Positions 18,512 through 27,849 of a stretch of DNA of 64,000 bases are shown piece after piece. The notes below the pieces were generated by a model. It searched no databases. It was given only the letters and a program-made list of their open reading frames with translations, and was not told where the DNA came from. Origin of the DNA: an uncultured Prevotella sp. (lineage in GTDB: Bacteria; Bacteroidota; Bacteroidia; Bacteroidales; Bacteroidaceae); NCBI GenBank assembly GCA_944320355.1, contig CALUHC010000041.1, positions 1-64,000 on the forward strand, in the 5' to 3' direction. The position numbers were made by a program, and so were the translations under genes. How positions within the stretch are numbered: the first letter of the stretch is position 1; every line of letters begins with the position of its first letter.

Positions 18512-19579
18512 GTGATAAATTTAGACAGACATATAGAAATACTGCTCCTCAAGTACGAATGCGTGATAGTGCCGGGCTTGGGAGGCTTCATGGCTCATCA
18601 TGTTGAGGCACGCTATGACGAGAATGAGGGAGTGTTCCTTCCCCCGTTGCGCACGCTTGGCTTCAATCCCCAGCTCAAGCTCAACGACTCGCTGCTTGCC
18701 CAATCATACGTGGAGGCATACGATATCAGTTATCCTGAGGCCGTCGACCGCATAGAAAGCGAGGTCAACGAGCTGAAGCAGCACATCCAGAATGAAGGTA
18801 GTTATGAATTGAAAGACATCGGGACGCTGTCGCTCAACGACGATGGCAACTATATGTTTGAGCCTTGCGAAGCCGGAGTACTCACCCCTTGGCTGTATGG
18901 CCTCGGGGCTTTCGAAATGAAAAGGCAGGCACAAGCCAGCCGCCCCGAAGAAACCAAAGCGCCCACCGAGGCCAAACCAAAGCACGAAATCCATGCGCAC
19001 AAAAGCACGAAATCCAGTGCAGACAACAGCAAAGGCAAGAGCGCGGATGTCATACAAATCAAGGTGGCATGGGTGAGGAATGCCGTGGCTGTGGCCGCAG
19101 CCGTCATTGCGTTTTTCCTTATAACGCCAACCATATCCAACAGCTACAGCCCCAACACAAACATTGCGGGCATACACGAGACATTGCTGACCGGAGTCCT
19201 CGCACAAATGCCAGGTGAAAGCCAAACCACGGAAAAGCCGGTGCCAACAAAAGCACCTGCCTCAACGCAGACTACGGAAACGGCCGAGGCAAAGCCAACC
19301 GCACAACCTACCAAAGCCATCGAGACACGAACAGCAGCAGAGAGCGCAGAAGGCAAATACTGCATAGTGCTCGCAAGCCGCATAACAAAGGCAAACGCCG
19401 AGGCTTTCGTAAAAGAGCTCAAGGCAAACGGCGTGGAAGAGGCCAAGGTATATACAAGCAACGGCACCACAAGGGTTGTCTACGGCAGCTACGAAAGCGA
19501 GAGCGACGCTTATGACACCCTGCGTACGGTAAGAGACAACAAGTATTTTGAACAGGCATGGGTATATAAGAAACGATGA
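18512..19579 (+). CDS. HU-CCDC81 and SPOR domain protein, single transmembrane segment
   Basis: About 355 residues. The N-terminal HU-CCDC81 pair (HIEILLLKYECVIVPGLGGF through about 135) is followed by a charged linker, a transmembrane helix (AVAVAAAVIAFFLITPTI), a Thr/Pro/Ala-rich periplasmic linker and a C-terminal SPOR domain (YCIVLASRITKANAEAFVKEL) that would bind denuded septal glycan. It resembles Bacteroidota cell-division or envelope factors. The start is uncertain: GTG at 18512 fits the family but is only 6 bases after the TAATTTTG box (18499-18506). It overlaps the next gene by 4 bases. Confidence 0.8.
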   Translation: MINLDRHIEILLLKYECVIVPGLGGFMAHHVEARYDENEGVFLPPLRTLGFNPQLKLNDSLLAQSYVEAYDISYPEAVDRIESEVNELKQHIQNEGSYELKDIGTLSLNDDGNYMFEPCEAGVLTPWLYGLGAFEMKRQAQASRPEETKAPTEAKPKHEIHAHKSTKSSADNSKGKSADVIQIKVAWVRNAVAVAAAVIAFFLITPTISNSYSPNTNIAGIHETLLTGVLAQMPGESQTTEKPVPTKAPASTQTTETAEAKPTAQPTKAIETRTAAESAEGKYCIVLASRITKANAEAFVKELKANGVEEAKVYTSNGTTRVVYGSYESESDAYDTLRTVRDNKYFEQAWVYKKR

Positions 19580-20100
19580 AGAGGGTAAGATGTCCGAAAT
19601 GCGACAACTACATCGCATTTGATGAAACGAAATACGAGCCGGGGCAATCACTCGTGTTCTCATGCCCACAATGCGGCAAGCAATTTGGCATACGCATAGG
19701 TGTGTCGAAACTACGGGCCATGCAAAAAGACGAGAACGCTGACGAAAACCTCGCAGACAGCAACTTCGGAGCCATCATAGTGATAGAGAACGTCTTTCAC
19801 TACAAGCAGGTCATCCCACTCAAATTGGGCGACAACGTCATAGGCCGCTATATGAAAGGCAACAAAATCAACACCCCGATAGAAACCAGCGACCCAAGCA
19901 TCGACACACGCCACTGCATAATCAACGTCAGCTACGACAAGAACAGAAAGCTCAAGTACATACTGCGCGACGGGCCAAGCAACACGGGCACGTTCGTAGA
20001 CAACGAGATATTGGGCGACCGCGAGCAGCGCATCATAGAAGACGGCACACTGTTCACCATTGGCGCGACATCAATAATACTACGCGGCACACAAGAATAA
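19576..20100 (+). CDS. FHA domain protein with N-terminal zinc finger
   Basis: 174 residues. An MJ0042-type zinc finger is formed by Cys6, Cys9, Cys30 and Cys33 (CPKC and CPQC). A forkhead-associated domain follows (about 65-170; VIGRYMKGNKINTPIETSD, then DPSIDTRHCIINV and SNTGTFVDNE), which binds phosphothreonine peptides. The ATGA overlap with the HU-CCDC81/SPOR gene points to one operon and a shared envelope or division process, possibly under Ser/Thr kinase control; no kinase is nearby. Confidence 0.82.
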   Translation: MKRVRCPKCDNYIAFDETKYEPGQSLVFSCPQCGKQFGIRIGVSKLRAMQKDENADENLADSNFGAIIVIENVFHYKQVIPLKLGDNVIGRYMKGNKINTPIETSDPSIDTRHCIINVSYDKNRKLKYILRDGPSNTGTFVDNEILGDREQRIIEDGTLFTIGATSIILRGTQE

Positions 20101-20107
20101 AAGCGGA

Positions 20108-20345
20108 GCTATGTCAAGAACACACATTTGATTGGGCCATCCCCCTCTCCCCATCCCTCTCCAAAGGGCGAGGAAATAGCTACCGCTCGACTATCGGAAC
20201 ATTCCTGACTCATCGTATTCTGTTGGTTCTTGAATTGCTATGATGACAGCTTTCCCACTTCGTTTCACAGACAAACCATTCCCTCGCCCTTCGTGAGAGG
20301 GCTGTGGAGATGGCTTTTTCTGACAGGAACACTTTTTGACACAGC
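20108..20345. repeat. MITE-like repeat with family A ends and C/T-rich hairpin arms
   Basis: Ends: GCTATGTCAAGAA (20108-20120) and, inverted, TTTTTGACACAGC (right end at 20345), matching the family A consensus. The interior has long imperfect arms: CCATCCCCCTCTCCCC and CCAAAGGGCGAGG on the left pair with CCTCGCCCTTCGTGAGAGGG and GGAGATGG on the right. A smaller relative lies at 59092. No transposase. The remaining bases to 20528 show no gene. Confidence 0.6.
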
Positions 20346-20528
20346 CTCTCCCTTTCGCTTCCGAATGGGCAAGCCCACCGCATTGTCAACACGGACCATG
20401 GCTGCCAAAAGCAATATATGCAATGAAAATATCACACAGAAACGACCTAATTCATTACATTTTCGTATCCATCAGCAAATAATCGGCAATATTTACGCTC
20501 ACGGAAAGCGATTATAAATTATTTTTTG

Positions 20529-20575
20529 TAACTTTGCCCGACGATTGGACAGTGGATACGAACAAACAAAGAACG
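20529..20575 (+). promoter_or_regulatory. Promoter of the purU-his operon
   Basis: TAACTTTG (20529-20536) matches the -7 consensus. Expected start near 20543 gives a leader of about 33 bases, too short for a riboswitch or a leader-peptide attenuator. Confidence 0.6.
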
Positions 20576-21439
20576 ATGAAACCGACAGCCATATTGCTAT
20601 TGCACTGCCCCGACCAGCCGGGCATCATAACCGAACTAACAAAGTTCATCACAGACAATCAGGGCAACATTGTCTACCTTGACCAATATGTTGACAGGTT
20701 GGACGGAGTGTTCTTCATGCGCATAGAGTGGGAACTCGACTCTTTCCTGATTCCGCGCGACAAGATAAAAGAATACATCGACACCCTGTATTCACGCCGC
20801 TACCAGATGGTTTGCAACCTCTACTTCAACGAGGTGCGCCCGCGAATGGCCATATTCGTAAGCAAGATGAGCCACTGTCTCTACGACCTCCTGGCACGAT
20901 ACAACGCAGGCGAATGGTGCGTAGACATACCATGCATCATAAGCAACCACGAAAACTTGCGCTATGTGGCTGAGCAGTTCGACATTCCATACTATGTATG
21001 GTCAATAAACAAAGACCACTCAAACAAGGAAGAAGTTGAGAAGGCAGAGATAGAACTGCTGAAGAAAGAGAAGGTGACGTTCATTGTCCTCGCCAGATAT
21101 ATGCAGATAATCAGCGAGCAACTCATAAACGAATATCCCAACCACATCATAAACATACACCACTCGTTCCTCCCGGCTTTTGTCGGAGCCAAGCCATACC
21201 ATCAGGCATGGGAGCGTGGGGTGAAAATCATCGGCGCTACCAGCCACTACGTAACGTCCGAACTGGACGCCGGCCCTATCATAGAACAAGACGTTGTACG
21301 CATAACACACAAGGACACGCCCGAAAGCCTGGTGCTCAAAGGCCGCGACTTGGAGAAAATAGTGCTCTCGCGCGCTGTCACGAAGCACATAGAGCGCAAG
21401 GTGCTCACTTACAGAAACAAAACCATCATTTTCAGTTGA
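20576..21439 (+). CDS. purU: Formyltetrahydrofolate deformylase
   Basis: Releases formate from 10-formyl-THF, balancing one-carbon pools and feeding formate to purine synthesis. An N-terminal ACT domain (HCPDQPGIITELTKFI) is followed by a formyltransferase-fold domain with IHHSFLPAFVGAKPYHQA and HYVTSELDAGPIIEQ. The start at 20576 (MKPTAILLLHC) gives 287 residues, the usual length. Its stop overlaps the hisH start by one base, so it is the first gene of a his operon. Confidence 0.94.
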   Translation: MKPTAILLLHCPDQPGIITELTKFITDNQGNIVYLDQYVDRLDGVFFMRIEWELDSFLIPRDKIKEYIDTLYSRRYQMVCNLYFNEVRPRMAIFVSKMSHCLYDLLARYNAGEWCVDIPCIISNHENLRYVAEQFDIPYYVWSINKDHSNKEEVEKAEIELLKKEKVTFIVLARYMQIISEQLINEYPNHIINIHHSFLPAFVGAKPYHQAWERGVKIIGATSHYVTSELDAGPIIEQDVVRITHKDTPESLVLKGRDLEKIVLSRAVTKHIERKVLTYRNKTIIFS

Positions 21440-22032
21440 TGAACGTAGCTATTGTCAAATACAATGCGGGAAACATCTATTCTGTGGCAAATGCCCTGCG
21501 CAGGCTCGGGATAGAAGCATCGCTGACCGACTCGCCTGAAGAGCTGGCCAAGGCCGACAAGGTGATATTCCCCGGACAAGGCGAAGCCAGCACGGCGATG
21601 GAATATCTCAGGACACACCGCCTCGACAGCGTGATAAAAGGCCTGAGACAGCCGGTTCTCGGCATCTGCATTGGCCAGCAGCTGCTGTGCAGGCACTCAG
21701 AAGAGGGCGGAGGCACCGACTGCCTCGGCGTGTTCGATGCCGACGTGAGGCTATTCCGCCCCGCAAGGCACGATGACAAGGTGCCGGCCATGGGGTGGAA
21801 TTCAATCCATCGGCTCGGCACAAGACTCTTTGACGGTGTTGCCGACAATGATTTTGTCTACTTCGTCCACAGCTATTATGTGCCGCTGTGCCCCGACACA
21901 ATAGCCACAACAGACCACATCCTCACATATAGCGCGGCATTGCACAAGGACAACTTCTACTCCACGCAATTCCACCCGGAAAAGAGCGGCAGCGTTGGTG
22001 AACGGATACTCAAAAACTTCCTCTACCTATGA
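21439..22032 (+). CDS. hisH: Imidazole glycerol phosphate synthase, glutaminase subunit
   Basis: Supplies ammonia to HisF. Class I amidotransferase with the nucleophile Cys77 in GICIGQQLL and the His-Glu pair in TQFHPEKSG. 197 residues is typical. It overlaps purU by 1 base and hisA by 4 bases, showing translational coupling. Confidence 0.95.
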   Translation: MNVAIVKYNAGNIYSVANALRRLGIEASLTDSPEELAKADKVIFPGQGEASTAMEYLRTHRLDSVIKGLRQPVLGICIGQQLLCRHSEEGGGTDCLGVFDADVRLFRPARHDDKVPAMGWNSIHRLGTRLFDGVADNDFVYFVHSYYVPLCPDTIATTDHILTYSAALHKDNFYSTQFHPEKSGSVGERILKNFLYL

Positions 22033-22754
22033 TTGAGCTTATACCGGCAATAGACATAATGAACGGCAAGTGCGTGCGCCTGACAAAAGGTGACTATGGG
22101 CAAAAGACCGAATACAACGGGTCGCCCGCCGACATGGCACGCAGGTTCGAGCGAACCGGCTTCAAGCGGCTGCACATGGTGGACCTCGACGGCGCGAGGG
22201 CTAAACACATTGTCAACATAGACACGCTCAAGGACGTCACAGCCTCGACCGCCCTGACGGTAGACTTCGGGGGAGGCATCAAGAGCGACAGCGACATCGA
22301 GCAGGCATTCGCCAACGGGGCCGCGATGGCAACCATAGGATCTGTCTCTGTGACCGACCCTGAAAGATGCCTGGCGTGGATAGAGAGATACGGCGCGGAC
22401 AGAATAATATTAGGAGCCGACGTGCGCAACGGCAAGGTGGCCATAAACGGGTGGCAGGACGACTCGCAGAACGACCTCCTGCCGTTCCTTGACTTCTATG
22501 CCGCACATGGCGTGAAGAACGTGCTCTGCACAGATGTATCGAAAGACGGAACACTCAGCGGACCGGCCATAGGGCTGTACAGGCAAATAATGCAAGCCCA
22601 CCCCACCCTGCACCTTATTGCCAGCGGCGGTGTGTCGAGCATGGAGGACATCCGCGAGCTCGACCGGGCCGGCATTCCGGCAGTGGTGTTCGGAAAAGCC
22701 ATATACGAAGGAAAAATAGACTTGGAGGAACTATGGGACTGGCAAAAAGGATAA
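22029..22754 (+). CDS. hisA: ProFAR isomerase (phosphoribosylformimino-AICAR ribotide isomerase)
   Basis: Amadori isomerase of histidine synthesis, a TIM barrel with twofold repeat. [18 protein letters not shown] holds the N-terminal catalytic Asp, and the second half has [17 protein letters not shown] with the other Asp. 241 residues. It overlaps hisF by 22 bases. Confidence 0.95.
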   Translation: MIELIPAIDIMNGKCVRLTKGDYGQKTEYNGSPADMARRFERTGFKRLHMVDLDGARAKHIVNIDTLKDVTASTALTVDFGGGIKSDSDIEQAFANGAAMATIGSVSVTDPERCLAWIERYGADRIILGADVRNGKVAINGWQDDSQNDLLPFLDFYAAHGVKNVLCTDVSKDGTLSGPAIGLYRQIMQAHPTLHLIASGGVSSMEDIRELDRAGIPAVVFGKAIYEGKIDLEELWDWQKG

Positions 22755-23491
22755 TCCCGTGCCTCGACGTGAAGGACGGAACGACCGTAAAAGGCACAAA
22801 CTTCGTCAACCTGCGCACAGCAGGCGACCCCGTGGAGCTTGGCAAGCGATACAGCGAGGAGGGAGCCGACGAGCTGGTCTACCTCGACATCACGGCAAGC
22901 TATGAAGGGCGCAAGACCTTTACGGACATGGTGACACGCGTGGCCCGCGAGATAAACATACCGTTCACCGTCGGCGGCGGCATCTACGAGCTGCAAGACG
23001 TGGAGCGGCTGCTGCTCGCCGGTGCCGACAAGGTGAGCATAAACAGCGCCGCCATACGACGCCCGCAACTGATAGACGAGATTGCACGCAGGTTCGGGCG
23101 GCAAGTGTGCGTGTGCGCCATAGACGCCCGCCACGAAGACGGAGAGTGGTACTGCTACCTGAAGGGAGGGCGCGAACGCACCGGGCTCACCCTGTTTGAG
23201 TGGGCCAAGGAAGCCGAGGCACGCGGCGCGGGTGAGATACTGTTCACGAGCATGGACAACGACGGAGTGAAAAACGGCTATGCCAACGACGCCCTCGCGC
23301 AGCTTTCCGCCGATCTGTCCATACCCGTCATCGCAAGCGGCGGGGCAGGCACGATGGAGCACTTCCGCGACGCGTTCTCCACAGGACACGCCGACGCCGC
23401 GCTGGCAGCAAGCGTTTTCCACTTCGGCGAAATAAGAATAAAGGAGCTGAAGGCCTACTTGAAAAAACAGAACATAAACGTAAGGACATAA
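22733..23491 (+). CDS. hisF: Imidazole glycerol phosphate synthase, cyclase subunit
   Basis: Forms IGP and AICAR from PRFAR with ammonia from His[19 protein letters not shown] carries the first catalytic Asp, and IPFTVGGGI plus [15 protein letters not shown] are the phosphate-binding loops. 252 residues. The start lies 22 bases inside hisA. Confidence 0.95.
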   Translation: MGLAKRIIPCLDVKDGTTVKGTNFVNLRTAGDPVELGKRYSEEGADELVYLDITASYEGRKTFTDMVTRVAREINIPFTVGGGIYELQDVERLLLAGADKVSINSAAIRRPQLIDEIARRFGRQVCVCAIDARHEDGEWYCYLKGGRERTGLTLFEWAKEAEARGAGEILFTSMDNDGVKNGYANDALAQLSADLSIPVIASGGAGTMEHFRDAFSTGHADAALAASVFHFGEIRIKELKAYLKKQNINVRT

Positions 23492-23499
23492 CCCCGACT

Positions 23500-24114
23500 A
23501 TGGAAATAGACTTTGAAAAATCGAACGGACTCGTTCCGGCCATCATACAGGACGCGACAACCAAGACCGTGCTGATGCTTGGATACATGAACCGCGAGGC
23601 ATACGAGCAGACGGTGAGGACTGGCCGCGTGACATTCTTCAGCCGAAGCCGCCAATGCCTCTGGACAAAGGGAGAAACCTCGGGCAACTACCTCAAGCTT
23701 GTGGACATCGCCGCCGACTGCGACAACGACACTCTGCTGGTGAAAGTGCACCCGGAAGGGCCCACGTGCCACAAGGGAACAGACACGTGCTGGGGCGAAA
23801 CGAACAGGAGCAACCCGGTGCTCTTCCTCACGGAACTGCAGGACTTCATCGAGAAGCGGCACGAAGAGATGCCCGAGGGCAGCTACACAACGTCGCTGTT
23901 CAAGGACGGCATAAACCGCATGGCACAGAAAGTGGGCGAGGAAGCCCTCGAAACAGTAATAGAGGCCGTGAACGGCACAAACGACAGAGTCGTATATGAA
24001 GGTGCCGATATGCTCTACCACCTCATCGTGCTCCTCACTGGAAAGGGCCTGCGCATAGAAGACCTTGCCAGCGAACTGCAATCGCGACATGACCCTAAGT
24101 GGCGCAAGCACTAA
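23500..24114 (+). CDS. hisIE: Bifunctional phosphoribosyl-AMP cyclohydrolase / phosphoribosyl-ATP pyrophosphatase
   Basis: Catalyses steps 3 and 2 of histidine synthesis. The N-terminal HisI domain has FFSRSRQCLWTKGETSGN and the metal-binding Asp and Cys residues (DIAADCDNDT, CHKGTDTCW). The C-terminal HisE domain has KVGEEALETVIEA. 204 residues, a complete fusion. It is the last gene of the purU-hisHAF-hisIE cluster; hisG, hisD, hisC and hisB are not in the window. Confidence 0.95.
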   Translation: MEIDFEKSNGLVPAIIQDATTKTVLMLGYMNREAYEQTVRTGRVTFFSRSRQCLWTKGETSGNYLKLVDIAADCDNDTLLVKVHPEGPTCHKGTDTCWGETNRSNPVLFLTELQDFIEKRHEEMPEGSYTTSLFKDGINRMAQKVGEEALETVIEAVNGTNDRVVYEGADMLYHLIVLLTGKGLRIEDLASELQSRHDPKWRKH

Positions 24115-24210
24115 GCTGCATCAAGGCAAACGGCAACAGGAAGCGGACGGCAAACGGCATGGAAACAAAGCAAGAAACGGCATACAGGACGTTGCCCAGA
24201 CATGAGCGGG

Positions 24211-24350
24211 AAAAGCCCACGCCGCATACTGAAACGCAAAACGTGCCGTTTCAGACGGCGAAACGGCACGTTCCACACCCCGAAACGGCACGTTTCGGAA
24301 GCCCAAACGGCACGTTTCGCAACCCGCTGGAAATCAAATCATTAAACATG
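24211..24350 (+). repeat. Family R repeat, copy R3
   Basis: Units begin at 24239, 24261, 24283 and 24305, an exact 22-bp register, with cores close to the consensus (AAACGGCACGTTTCG occurs twice). The right-hand side motif is degenerate (GCAACCCGCTGGAAATCAAA). The outer ends are not clear, so the limits are approximate. The rest of 24115-24457 shows no gene; no good promoter box was found just before 24458. Confidence 0.75.
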
Positions 24351-24457
24351 ATACGCCATACGCGGGGCCAAGCCTATACCAACAGCACCGCAGAAAGCGC
24401 CCCGCAACGTTTGAGCAAGCCCAGACAACCAAGATAAAACAAGACACAACAACAATA

Positions 24458-25189
24458 ATGTTAGTAAACTACCAGAAAGTAAACATATACCAGCAGGCAG
24501 ACAAACCGGTTCTCGCCGACGTCAACTTCCATGTCGACGAAGGCGAGTTCATATACCTGATAGGGCGCGTCGGCTCAGGAAAAAGCTCAATGCTGAAGAC
24601 TATATATTTCGAGCTCGACGTAGACGAGGCCGAAGAAGCCGTGGTGCTTGGCCACGACATACGCACCTTGAAGCGCAAACACGTGCCTGCGCTACGCCGC
24701 CAGATGGGCGTAATATTCCAAGACTTCCAGCTCCTGGGCGACAGGACCGTCTACAAAAACCTCAGGTTTGTGCTCAGGGCAACCGGCTGGAAAGACAAGA
24801 AGCTGATGGACAAGCGCATAAACGAGGTGCTGAGCGACGTAGGCATGGAAGACAAGGCGCAAAAAATGCCGCACGAACTCTCGGGGGGCGAGCAGCAGCG
24901 CATAGCCATAGCGCGCGCCATACTGAACAAGCCCAAACTCATTGTGGCCGACGAGCCCACTGGCAACCTTGACCCAGAGACGGCCGAAAACATCATAAGA
25001 CTGCTCCGCCACATATCCCAAACAGGCACATCGGTCATCATGAGCACCCACAATATGCCATTGCTCGACAAGTATCCCGGCATAGTCTACCGCTGCGCCG
25101 ACGGCCAACTGACAGAAGTGACAAGCGACTTCAACAAGCTGGCCCTGGGCGACGAGGCCGACAACGCCGAGGAAGCGGAAGCAGAATGA
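24458..25189 (+). CDS. ftsE: FtsE-like ABC transporter ATP-binding protein
   Basis: 243 residues, single ABC domain: Walker A GRVGSGKS (36-43), signature LSGGEQQRI, Walker [13 protein letters not shown], and the FtsE-like Q-loop [18 protein letters not shown]. FtsE acts with FtsX at the septum to activate cell-wall hydrolases. No ftsX lies next to it here, which is common in Bacteroidota. A short acidic tail (AEEAEAE) is added at the C terminus. lysC begins 68 bases downstream. Confidence 0.82.
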   Translation: MLVNYQKVNIYQQADKPVLADVNFHVDEGEFIYLIGRVGSGKSSMLKTIYFELDVDEAEEAVVLGHDIRTLKRKHVPALRRQMGVIFQDFQLLGDRTVYKNLRFVLRATGWKDKKLMDKRINEVLSDVGMEDKAQKMPHELSGGEQQRIAIARAILNKPKLIVADEPTGNLDPETAENIIRLLRHISQTGTSVIMSTHNMPLLDKYPGIVYRCADGQLTEVTSDFNKLALGDEADNAEEAEAE

Positions 25190-25257
25190 GCCACACCAGC
25201 CAAAGCCAAAGGCAATATATAGAAGATGTGTAACGAAACAAACAAAAACGAACAGAT

Positions 25258-26583
25258 ATGAAAGTAATGAAATTCGGCGGCACTTCCGTTGGCACACCTA
25301 CCCGCATGAAAGAAGTGTCCCGCTTGGTTACGGCCCCAAAAGAACCCGTGTTTGTGGTGCTGTCTGCAATGTCGGGCACAACGAACGCCTTGGTAGAAAT
25401 ATCAGACTACCTCTATAAGAAAAACCCTGAAGGCGCAAACGAAATCATAAACAAGCTCGAAGAGAAATATCTCAAGCACGTGGACGAACTGTACTCCACG
25501 GAGGAGTGGAAGGAAAAAACGCGAGGCTTCCTTGCCGACGAGTTCAGGTACCTACGCTCGTTCACCAAAGAACTGTTCACAAGCTTCGAGGAGAAGTGCA
25601 TCGTCGCGCAGGGAGAAATCATCAGCACCAACATGGTCACCAACTACATGAAGGAAATCGGGGTCAACGTAACACTGCTGTCGGCGCTCGACTTCATGCG
25701 CACAGACAAGAACGCCGAGCCAGACCCGACCTACATAAAGGAGAAGCTCACCGCCATACTCAAGGAGCAGGAAGGCTCGCAGGTGTACATCACGCAAGGC
25801 TTCATCTGCCGCAACGCATACGGAGAAATAGACAATCTGCAGCGAGGCGGCAGCGACTACACAGCGTCGCTCATAGGAGCGGCCATCAACGCCGAGGAGA
25901 TACAAATATGGACCGACATCGACGGAATGCACAACAACGACCCGCGAGTGGTCGACAAGACCGCTCCCGTACACCACCTGCACTTTGAGGAGGCAGCAGA
26001 GCTGGCCTATTTCGGAGCCAAGATTCTGCACCCCACGTGCGTGCAGCCTGCAAAATTCGCAGGAGTGCCCGTGCGCCTGCTCAACACCATGGCGCCCGAG
26101 GCTGAAGGAACGCTCATCAGCAACTCCACCGAACGCGGCAAGATAAAGGCCGTGGCCGCCAAGGACAACATCACCGCCATAAAAATCAAGAGCAGCCGGA
26201 TGCTGCTTGCCACAGGATTCCTGCGCAAGGTGTTCGAGATTTTCGAAAGCTACCAGACACCCATCGACATGGTCTGCACCTCGGAGGTAGGCGTGTCAAT
26301 GAGCATAGACAACGTATCGCACCTCGACGAGATTGTTGCCGAACTGAAAAAATACGGCACTGTGACCGTGGACCGCAATATGTGCATAGTATGCGTAGTA
26401 GGAGACCTCGACTGGAGCAACGTTGGCTTTGAGACCCTTACGCTCGAAGCCATGAAGGACATCCCCGTGCGCATGATTTCGTACGGCGGCTCCAACTACA
26501 ACATATCGTTCCTGATAAACGAGAACGACAAGAAGCGCGCCTTGCAAAGTCTGAGCGACACATTGTTCAACAAGCAGGGATAA
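25258..26583 (+). CDS. lysC: Aspartate kinase
   Basis: First step of the aspartate family pathway. KFGGTSVGTP at residues 4-13 is the kinase start, with GSDYTASLIGAAINA and WTDIDG further on. Two ACT domains in the C-terminal third (ITAIKIKSSRML and TVDRNMCIVCVVG) imply feedback inhibition, probably by lysine. 441 residues, monofunctional. lysA follows after 93 bases. Confidence 0.95.
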   Translation: MKVMKFGGTSVGTPTRMKEVSRLVTAPKEPVFVVLSAMSGTTNALVEISDYLYKKNPEGANEIINKLEEKYLKHVDELYSTEEWKEKTRGFLADEFRYLRSFTKELFTSFEEKCIVAQGEIISTNMVTNYMKEIGVNVTLLSALDFMRTDKNAEPDPTYIKEKLTAILKEQEGSQVYITQGFICRNAYGEIDNLQRGGSDYTASLIGAAINAEEIQIWTDIDGMHNNDPRVVDKTAPVHHLHFEEAAELAYFGAKILHPTCVQPAKFAGVPVRLLNTMAPEAEGTLISNSTERGKIKAVAAKDNITAIKIKSSRMLLATGFLRKVFEIFESYQTPIDMVCTSEVGVSMSIDNVSHLDEIVAELKKYGTVTVDRNMCIVCVVGDLDWSNVGFETLTLEAMKDIPVRMISYGGSNYNISFLINENDKKRALQSLSDTLFNKQG

Positions 26584-26676
26584 CACCAAGCCACACTCCG
26601 CCGGCAAATCCACAGATACGGACTTGCCGGCGGAACAGAAACGCCACAAGGCTCAAAAAAATCACGCAAAAGAATT

Positions 26677-27837
26677 ATGAAAGGTACATTTCCAATTGAT
26701 AAGTTCAGGACATTAGACACTCCTTTTTATTTTTATGACACGGAGCTGCTGCGAAAGACGCTCTCTACGGTCAATGCCGAAGCCGGCAGGCACGAGGGCT
26801 TTGTCGTGCACTATGCAGTGAAATCAAACGCAAACCCAAAAATACTCAACATCATCAGGGAGGCCGGGCTCGGTGCCGACTGCGTGAGCGGAGGCGAAAT
26901 AGAGGCCGCAATAAAGGCCGGTTTCGCCCCGTCGGGGATAGTATTCGCCGGAGTAGGCAAGAGCGACCGCGAAATAAAGCTTGCGCTCGACAAGGAAATA
27001 TTCTGCTTCAATGTAGAGAGCGTGCCCGAGTTGCACGTCATAAACGAGCTGGCAACACAGATGGGAAAGACGGCACGGGTGGCCTTCCGAATCAATCCAA
27101 ACATCGGAGCGCATACCCACGCCAACATAACCACCGGCCTGGCCGAAAACAAATTCGGGATAGCCATGCACGACATGATTCAGACAATACGCTGCGCCGA
27201 ACAGCTGGGCAACGTGAAGTTCATCGGACTGCACTTCCACATAGGCTCCCAAATACTGGACATGAATGACTTCACCGCCCTGTGCAACAGAATCAACGAA
27301 CTGCAAGAAGAGCTCGCCCAGGCACATATAAGCCTTGAGCACATCAATGTCGGCGGCGGGCTCGGCATCGACTACCAGCATCCCAACCACGTGCCCATAC
27401 CCGATTTTAAAAGCTATTTCGACACATACGCCAAGCACATAAAATTGCGCGATGGCCAAAAGGTGCACTTCGAGCTCGGGCGCTCCATCACCGGGCAGTG
27501 CGGTTCGCTCATCACCCGCATGCTATACGTAAAGCAAGGCACAGCAAAACAGTTCGCGATAGTAGATGCCGGAATGACCGACCTCATCCGCCCTGCACTG
27601 TACCATGCTTACCACAGAATCGAAAACCTGTGCAGCGACGAGCCTGCCGAGGCATACGATGTGGTCGGCCCGATATGCGAGTCAAGCGATGTTTTCGCAA
27701 AACAGACAGAACTTAACAAATGCCACAGGGGCGACCTGATAGCGATACGCTCGGCCGGAGCCTACGGAGAGATAATGGCTTCGCAGTATAACTGCCGCCC
27801 GCTCCCCGCCGGATACACAAACGAAGACCTGATTTAA
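26677..27837 (+). CDS. lysA: Diaminopimelate decarboxylase
   Basis: Last step of lysine synthesis, PLP-dependent (alanine racemase-like fold). The PLP lysine is Lys49 in HYAVKSNANP; the glycine-rich phosphate loop is NVGGGLGIDY; FELGRSITG and GPICESSDVF (active-site Cys) complete the site. 386 residues. It forms an operon with lysC and the genes downstream (12-base gap to the glycosyltransferase). Confidence 0.94.
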   Translation: MKGTFPIDKFRTLDTPFYFYDTELLRKTLSTVNAEAGRHEGFVVHYAVKSNANPKILNIIREAGLGADCVSGGEIEAAIKAGFAPSGIVFAGVGKSDREIKLALDKEIFCFNVESVPELHVINELATQMGKTARVAFRINPNIGAHTHANITTGLAENKFGIAMHDMIQTIRCAEQLGNVKFIGLHFHIGSQILDMNDFTALCNRINELQEELAQAHISLEHINVGGGLGIDYQHPNHVPIPDFKSYFDTYAKHIKLRDGQKVHFELGRSITGQCGSLITRMLYVKQGTAKQFAIVDAGMTDLIRPALYHAYHRIENLCSDEPAEAYDVVGPICESSDVFAKQTELNKCHRGDLIAIRSAGAYGEIMASQYNCRPLPAGYTNEDLI

Positions 27838-27849
27838 ACGCATTGCAAT

